Assembly (NCBI RefSeq): GCF_958298935.1
Contig: NC_084939.1
Location: 3,177,501-3,241,500, forward strand
Direction: 5' to 3'
DNA length: 64,000 nucleotides
From: Phragmites australis
Lineage: Eukaryota; Streptophyta; Magnoliopsida; Poales; Poaceae
The notes below the pieces were generated by a model. It was not told the origin of the DNA, did not search any database, and saw only the letters and a program-made list of their open reading frames with translations. Below are positions 58,167-64,000 of the stretch, in pieces. The position numbers and the translations under genes were made by a program. Each line of letters opens with the position of its first letter. Position 1 is the stretch's first letter.

Positions 58167-59876
58167 ATGGATTCTCATAATGCTCTACTTTTCGATGGCA
58201 CAAATTTTCCGCGTTGAAAAATTTTAATGTCTTGTTATTTGCAAGCTAGAGGCTTAGATGTTTGGAGAGTCACCGAGAAAGGGATGAAACCTCTCATACC
58301 AACAAGGAGAGGCAATTAGATGCATTGGTAAATAGTATCCTTTTATCATCTATATGTATTGATGTATTTAATCGTATTTATTCTCTCACCAATATACATA
58401 ATATTTGGAATAGTCTCATTGAAATACATGAAGGTACAAAGGATGTGCACAATGAGAAATATCATGTCCTTGTTACTAAGCTTAATGGCATCAAGCAACT
58501 ATCCCATATAAGTGCTAATGATATGTACTCACGTTTGAATATTTTTGTCAATGAGATCAATGGGTTAGGTTTGACGTCAATTGAAGATGATCAAGTGGTG
58601 AGAAGAATACTTTAAGCTATTCTTCCAAAATACAAGTTGATTGTCTCTATCATCTACGGCAACAATGATATCAAGAAGATGACTCCAAGTCAAGTGCTCG
58701 GCAAGATCACTGCCCATGAGATGACAATGAACATAGGGTAGAAGCATCTTCCTCATCTGACATTAAGAACATTACTCTCACAAGCAAGCAAGCTAAATAT
58801 CAACACATAAAGGTAAGGATGAGGAGACAAGAGCAAGAGTCAAGCTCAAGTGAATATAATGAAGATGGAGATGAAGAGAGCTATGAAGAAGATGAGCAAA
58901 GTACCTCAAGCGATGAAGAGATAGATCCTGAAGTCGCTAAGCTCATCTCACAAGTGGAGAAGAACATCAAGAAGATCAATGCCAAGATTGATCACCCAAT
59001 CTCCATAAAGGACTTGGTTAAAACAATTGATCATATTAAGAAGGAGAAAAAAAGACCAAGAACAAGAGGGAGACAAGGGAAAGAGCTAAAGCATTCACAA
59101 GCATAGGATGATGGGTGAGCGATGATGAAGATTCAAGCTCGAATGATGAGAGCATCACTATCCACTCCTCCAAAAGAAACTCTTCCTTAAAATCATCATC
59201 ACACAATTCGTCTCAGAAGCCATCTCACAAGTGCCTTATGGCCAAAGATATGGATAGCGATGTAAGTGATGATGAATCCGATGAGGATTCTTTCTCCTAT
59301 GATGAACTCCTTCATTTGATCAATAAGCAACAAAGAGACATTAAGAGACAATCAAAAGAGTTTAAAAAATTCAATGCACTTAATGACATTTATGGTACCT
59401 TTGTTTTTCATTATGAACAATTATTGTGCAAATTTAATTTGCTAAATAAGGAGTATGGAGAGCTTAAGGCTAAATTTGAGTGCATTGAATCTCAAACTAA
59501 GGTCCCTTTGAAGTAATCTACATATCTTTTCAATTACAATTCTAAGGTAGATGCTTCCACTTCTTGTGATAATTTATATGCTTTATCTAGCTCACATATT
59601 TGTAATGAGATTTGTGTTGAGAATGTTGTTATATAACAATCTAATAAACTCATTGCACAAGAGAATGAGGAGCTCAAGCAAGAAGTGGAGAAACTTAAGG
59701 AGGACTTAGCGAGATTGAAGGGCAAAGTACATGTCCAACCTTCTCAAGATAACCGTGCTTTCATGGTGAAGAATATTGCGGAGGGGTCAACCATGACATG
59801 CTTCAAATGCCATCAAGAAGACCACAAATCCTTCCAATGCAAACAAGTAAGAAGGAGACCAATGAGAAGAAGAAGA
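58167..59876 (+). pseudogene. Decayed gag of the copia element
   Basis: ATG 58167 opens MDSHNALLFDGTNF and soon stops. The open parts that follow are a UBN2-like region (58262-58615: NIWNSLIEIHEGT, then LNIFVNEINGLGL), a region with TPSQVLGKITAHEM near 58680-58720, an acidic Ser/Glu-rich segment (58819-59106), a second acidic segment with coiled coil (59115-59516), and a final part with the zinc knuckle CFKCHQEDHKSFQC (59797-59838). The order is that of SIRE/Maximus copia gag. At least four stops or frame changes break it. Confidence 0.8.
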
Positions 59877-59879
59877 TAG

Positions 59880-61317
59880 CAAACCTCTCCAACAAAACCT
59901 TCAACCTCTACACCAAGTCCAAGTACAAGAAGAAGATACATAGCAATCACTACAAGCTCAAGAAGAAGGAAAATGGCAAGATGGTTACACACATAGTTAG
60001 GAAGAAGGATTGGAGGTGAAACCAATCCATTTAAGTGTCAAGAAAGTTATCACCAACATGAAAGGTCCCAATTAGTTTAGGTTCCAAAGAAGACTTAAAG
60101 CCCGAGGCGGCTATGGGGATTTGGAGGCTTGGCTTACAAGATGAAGTGAATATTCAAGCAAATAAGCCAAATGTACAAGATGGACGCATTGATGAAGATT
60201 ATGATCATCACGTACCCAAATCTCCATCCAAAGGTAAAAGAGGTAAGTGTAGTTAGATTCTTATTCATGCATTTTGTTTTGCTTCTAGTTCATTTGTCTT
60301 GTCTAGGATTATATGTGTTTATTTTAATTTATTGCAATGCCTAGTGTAAGTCTCATATGGTGGGTTGCTTGTATTTATCTCTTATCCATGAACAACCTAC
60401 ATGGTTTATTAGTTATAATTCACTTACATGGCACTAGTTTTTTCAATTGATATCTTTGATGTGTCATGATACAATATATAGGATAAGTCTTCATTATTAT
60501 CAATAACAAGTGCATATATCTCACACGTATTCAATACTTGTATGCACGCATTCATAGGAAGTATATTCTATAGGTTATGATTTTGAGACTAACATGTGTT
60601 TCAAGTTGCATCTTTTGTAGTCTCATGGAGCAATAAATATGTCCCCGAATGTATGAAATGTCCAAACGCTTCAATTGATATCATTGTCAAATCTTTATTA
60701 TTTTAAGCTACCTACATGCATAATATAGCTTAAACTTCCTATCTTAACATATTATCTAGTTATGCATATGTTTCCTTCTCATCATGTGTATGCATACATA
60801 TAGGGGGAGTTTAGACTATATTATGTGAGTTTCATTAATTATGATCCATATGCTTTTATCCCTTTCAATTGGTATTATTCTTTTATAGTGAGATTCCTAC
60901 AATTGGTATCATTTTTAATTGGATCATGATTTATAAAGCTCTCTCTCATATGCTCTAATATTTTTCCCTTTAAGTTCAACATGTGCAGATAGTCCTTTTT
61001 AAAATATTATTGATAAAGGGGGAGAAGTTTGACGACCAAATCAAGGAATGCAAGATGAACAATGAGGGGAGATTATAGCAAGTGCAAGATACATGAAGGT
61101 TAATAAAGGGGGAGAAGCTCTTGCTTACGTCAAATCAAGGGAGAAAGTGGCAATAGAGAAAGGGAGAGCCACAACAAATGGGGACTAAGTGGTAAGAACA
61201 TGCATCCAAGCAATGTGGTAAGACTTTGTACTCATTTATGACCTTTACATTTCGAATCATTTGTTATTTGCCGCTTGCTTTGGTTGTGTTGTCATTAATC
61301 ACCAAAAAGGGGAAGAT
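59880..61317 (+). other. Non-coding internal region of the copia element, pol absent
   Basis: About 1.4 kb, AT-rich, with no RT, integrase or RNase H motif in any frame. Three purine runs (GGGGGAG near 60802, AAAGGGGGAGAAG at about 61015 and 61106) resemble polypurine tracts. The one next to the 3' LTR is AAAAAGGGGAAGAT at 61304-61317. Confidence 0.7.
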
Positions 61318-62771
61318 TGTAGCGAAAATGGTCTTATTAACTCATGATTATGATTTTGGTGATTAATAATAATATATTCAATAGGACTAACATGTTTGTC
61401 AAGTATATACTTTAGTAGGTCTCATGAATGCAACAAAAGAGAAGTCACCGAAGCCGAAATAAAGAGATGAATGAATTGGACTTGTTCCATGAATTTTAAT
61501 ATGATAAAATGGGATAGATTTCTGTATAATCATGTAGAGATCTTCACAAGCTTTCCATAGAGCCAAAGATCATCAAAATCAAAGTTCGGAGCGAAAAGTT
61601 ATGTCCAAAATACATAACGTTGTTCTGATGAAATTTGCCTGACTGGATAGTCCGGTGCTCACATAAAAATTAGTCTGGTGTTACATATGATAATCTGGTG
61701 TGAACGATGAAAAAAATTCCGGTGTTCACAAAAAATTTGAAGCGGAGTCTTTTGCCTCACCGGATGATCTGGTGTTCACAAAATAAACACATCAGACTAT
61801 TATTTCCAAAGAGCACCAAAATGAACATATACATATAGGATAATCCGGTGCTCACAGAGGCTTGAGTGGGGTTCCAACGGCTAGTTTGTGAAACATGTTA
61901 GTACTACTGTTCTCACCGGATCATCCGGTGTTAACAGCTTTTTAGAGTCGTTGGGTTAACGGCTAGTGCGCGAGTTTGAAGCTACAAATATCCCTCCACT
62001 CAGTCATTTGAGTAGGTTGGAGTCCAGAGAAGTTTATATACACCTGAGAAGACATCCAAGCCACCAAAGTGCTTAAAGTGATCATCCAAGGCGATTAAGC
62101 ACAAGATTAGTGAGTGATTAGTGCTTCTAGGTCTAGAGAGTGAGTTGCTAGGTGATTGCTGCCTAAAGAGTGGATCAATGAGTGATCCAACAGTGTACCT
62201 CTTGGTACACCGGCACCTTGGAGTCTTGGTGACTCACCGGCAAGCTTGTTGACCCTTCGACTTGGTGTGGAGTGACGGCAAGGCGATTGTGCGGGGACGC
62301 GGAGACCCTTGCCTTTGTGGCTCAAGCTCCAAAGTGATCACGGCGGCGAGGAACCGGAAGAGGGGCTAGTGGTGAGACCTTACTTTGGTGGCTTAGTGGC
62401 TCATCCGGGTGGAGGCCTTGTCTTTGTGACTCGGTGGCTCAAAGACCGTGACCGGGTGCCGACTGGGAGCATATCCTTTGTGGAGCTCCAACGTAGACTA
62501 AGGGTGGCATTCATGCCATCGATACTACAGGAAAAAATCCTTGTGCCGAGTTTACTCTCTCTATTTTATTTACGTTTTCGCATTTACTTACTTGCAATTT
62601 ACCTTCTTAGATACGTTGCAAGAACTTTGATCGGTAGAGTAGACACACTAGATAAACCTAGAGCATATTTAAATAGAAATTGATATAGGTTTATCTTGTG
62701 TTATTTTTGGAGCCAAAATAGTTTTAAATGTCCTAATTCATCTCCCTCTTAGGACATCGCTGATCCCTACA
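61318..62771 (+). repeat. 3' LTR of the copia element
   Basis: 1454 bp. Its first half contains many copies of a TCCGGTGYTCACA-like motif. Its second half has repeated TTTGTGGCTCA-type phrases near 62300-62440. It ends GATCCCTACA. Confidence 0.85.
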
Positions 62772-64000
62772 CTACCTATCTAAATCTGTAAACTCCCTTT
62801 GATTATTTCTTAATTGGCATCTGGTCTTTCCTCCTCGCCAGGGTGTCACGTAGAAAGGGTGTCACATAGAAAGGGTAATCGACTCATAGCTTTTTGCAAG
62901 AATACGATGTTGAAGGTTCTTTATCAACTCGCACCTATATTATTGTGCTATTTCAACTAATAGATCTAATTACCACGATTACATCTAAAAACTAATCATC
63001 TAAACGTGTTTCTATACGAAGGATAAAGAGCATGCAAAAAACACAAGGATCAAATAGGAGTACATGATCGCAGATCAAAGATATAAAAGCTTAACGATAT
63101 TTCATAAAGTATAAGATACAGCCACCGTCATGGCATACCTTGACGGTGGAAGATCCGACTCTGAACTCTGATCTAATTAGAACCTTGCAGTCTAATTAGA
63201 TCATCTAAATTAGTCCTATAACTAGCCTAGATAACTAATGCTGAAGACGGAGGCTGAATTGCCGAAATTGGCTCTTGACTTGGATTTCTGAACTTCCAGA
63301 CCATCTGCATATTTTTTGATTGCGAGAACGTCAAGAGGACACTCTATTTCTAGTCCTGGGGGTTGGTGGCCGACAGGACGCGTATTTGGAAGGGGTGTCA
63401 CGCGGCACCAACTCTCCTCTATTGTGCCGTCTTCGGTTTCTTCGTAGGTCGGTTCGTAGTACTTCTAGAAGATGTCCAGGGGCTATCAGGTGGCCCCAAT
63501 GCACATAGATTTCTTGATTTCGATTATTGAAGATAACTTTAAATCTTCGGCGATTCAAATTCTATCTTTTGTGATTTTATTCTGTCTTTGGGGTTGTCGG
63601 TGGTAGTTTCTGGAATACTTGATCGAGGGAAAATCTCTAGCTTCTAGAAGGGCCAAAGGAGGGACAAACTCTAGGGTGCCCTATGGCACCAGGAGCTGTG
63701 TCGTGCAACACCACTGGGTTATGGGCCTATGGTGGCCCACTTCCTGCTGGTTTGGTACCGGTCTTCTCGTGTCTAATTTTATCGTCTGTTATATAAATAT
63801 CTATAAAACACAATAATATGACACTTTGCACACATATTATCAATGTTAGCATAATAATTAATAAAAATGGTGAATAATTATTAATATATTAAGAGAATAT
63901 AATGCTAAATAGTGTCAATAATGAGCGTCAACAGCTTCTTGTCTAAAAGGTCACTCATTGTTTGCGAAAGGTGATTTGATTCAAACAATTTTGTTTGTGC
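62772..64000. other. Right edge of the window, no gene recognised
   Basis: It begins with the right-hand CTACC duplication. A 16-bp unit, GGGTGTCACRTAGAAA, is tandemly duplicated at 62840-62872. Short ORFs near 63320-63560 on both strands show no known features. The sequence probably continues the host element that starts at 57425. Confidence 0.35.

Larger units (their letters stand above)
57713..62771 (+). mobile_element. Gag-only copia element, SIRE/Maximus-like, with truncated 5' LTR
   Basis: It starts TGTAGCG and ends CCCTACA, between perfect CTACC duplications (57708-57712 and 62772-62776). The 5' LTR keeps only its first 440 bp or so, then runs directly into gag. The 3' LTR is 1454 bp. 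A gag with UBN2-like part, acidic linker, coiled coil and zinc knuckle is present. No protease, integrase, RT or RNase H is seen between 59880 and 61317. Divergence between the shared LTR parts is clearly larger (several per cent) than in the young gypsy element. Confidence 0.85.

Noticed and set aside
62309..62683. 124-codon plus-strand frame
   Set aside because: Falls inside the copia 3' LTR, with no domain features.

Overview
The window is nuclear DNA of a grass (Poaceae). Intron-containing plant genes, several grass-expanded families (DUF1618, F-box/DUF295, a TIR-NB-TPR protein) and deep nesting of LTR retrotransposons all point that way. I cannot name the species. No rRNA, tRNA or CRISPR array was recognised.

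Gene islands. (1) 2616-4186 (+): the 3' exons of an XS-domain (SGS3-like) gene. (2) 6863-10164 (+): a DUF1618 gene with one large exon and two phase-compatible small exons. (3) 27797-29053 (-): an intact F-box/DUF295 gene. (4) 36968-38253 (-): a complete two-exon serpin, 398 residues, with a short reactive-centre loop. (5) 42997-45444 (+): an intronless 815-residue TIR-NB-ARC-TPR (TNP-type) protein. Fragments are also present: an XS-gene tail (30538-30874 plus 34028-34170), an F-box N-terminus (35336-35527) and an orphan exon-like ORF (10816-10904).

Transposon blocks. Block A, 11997-27204, is an old Ty3/gypsy element. Its 5' LTR is whole. Its integrase carries a foreign insert of about 550 bp. 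Its 3' LTR is split by a 3.9-kb solo LTR-like unit in minus orientation (20738-24682, near-perfect 5-bp duplication), by a 1.2-kb duplication that sandwiches a reverse-oriented RT fragment, and by a 2.16-kb solo LTR (24940-27100, perfect TAAGG duplication). Block B, 30875-34027, is a decayed PIF/Harbinger element inserted in the XS-gene copy. It carries the first three exons of a peroxisomal enoyl-CoA hydratase 2 gene on the opposite strand. Block C, 46142-55676, is a young chromodomain gypsy element with nearly identical 2.24-kb LTRs, a perfect CGTGT duplication and only two visible coding breaks. It lies about 0.7 kb downstream of the TNP gene and belongs to the same family as the 24940 solo LTR. 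Block D, 57713-62771, is a gag-only SIRE/Maximus-like copia element with a perfect CTACC duplication, a truncated 5' LTR and no pol. It may sit inside another LTR element.

The genes do not form a pathway. They are separate single-copy loci between layers of transposons. The most informative signals are the gene capture inside the Harbinger element, the TNP immune-type gene, the unusual serpin loop and the nested-insertion history that can be read from exact target-site duplications.
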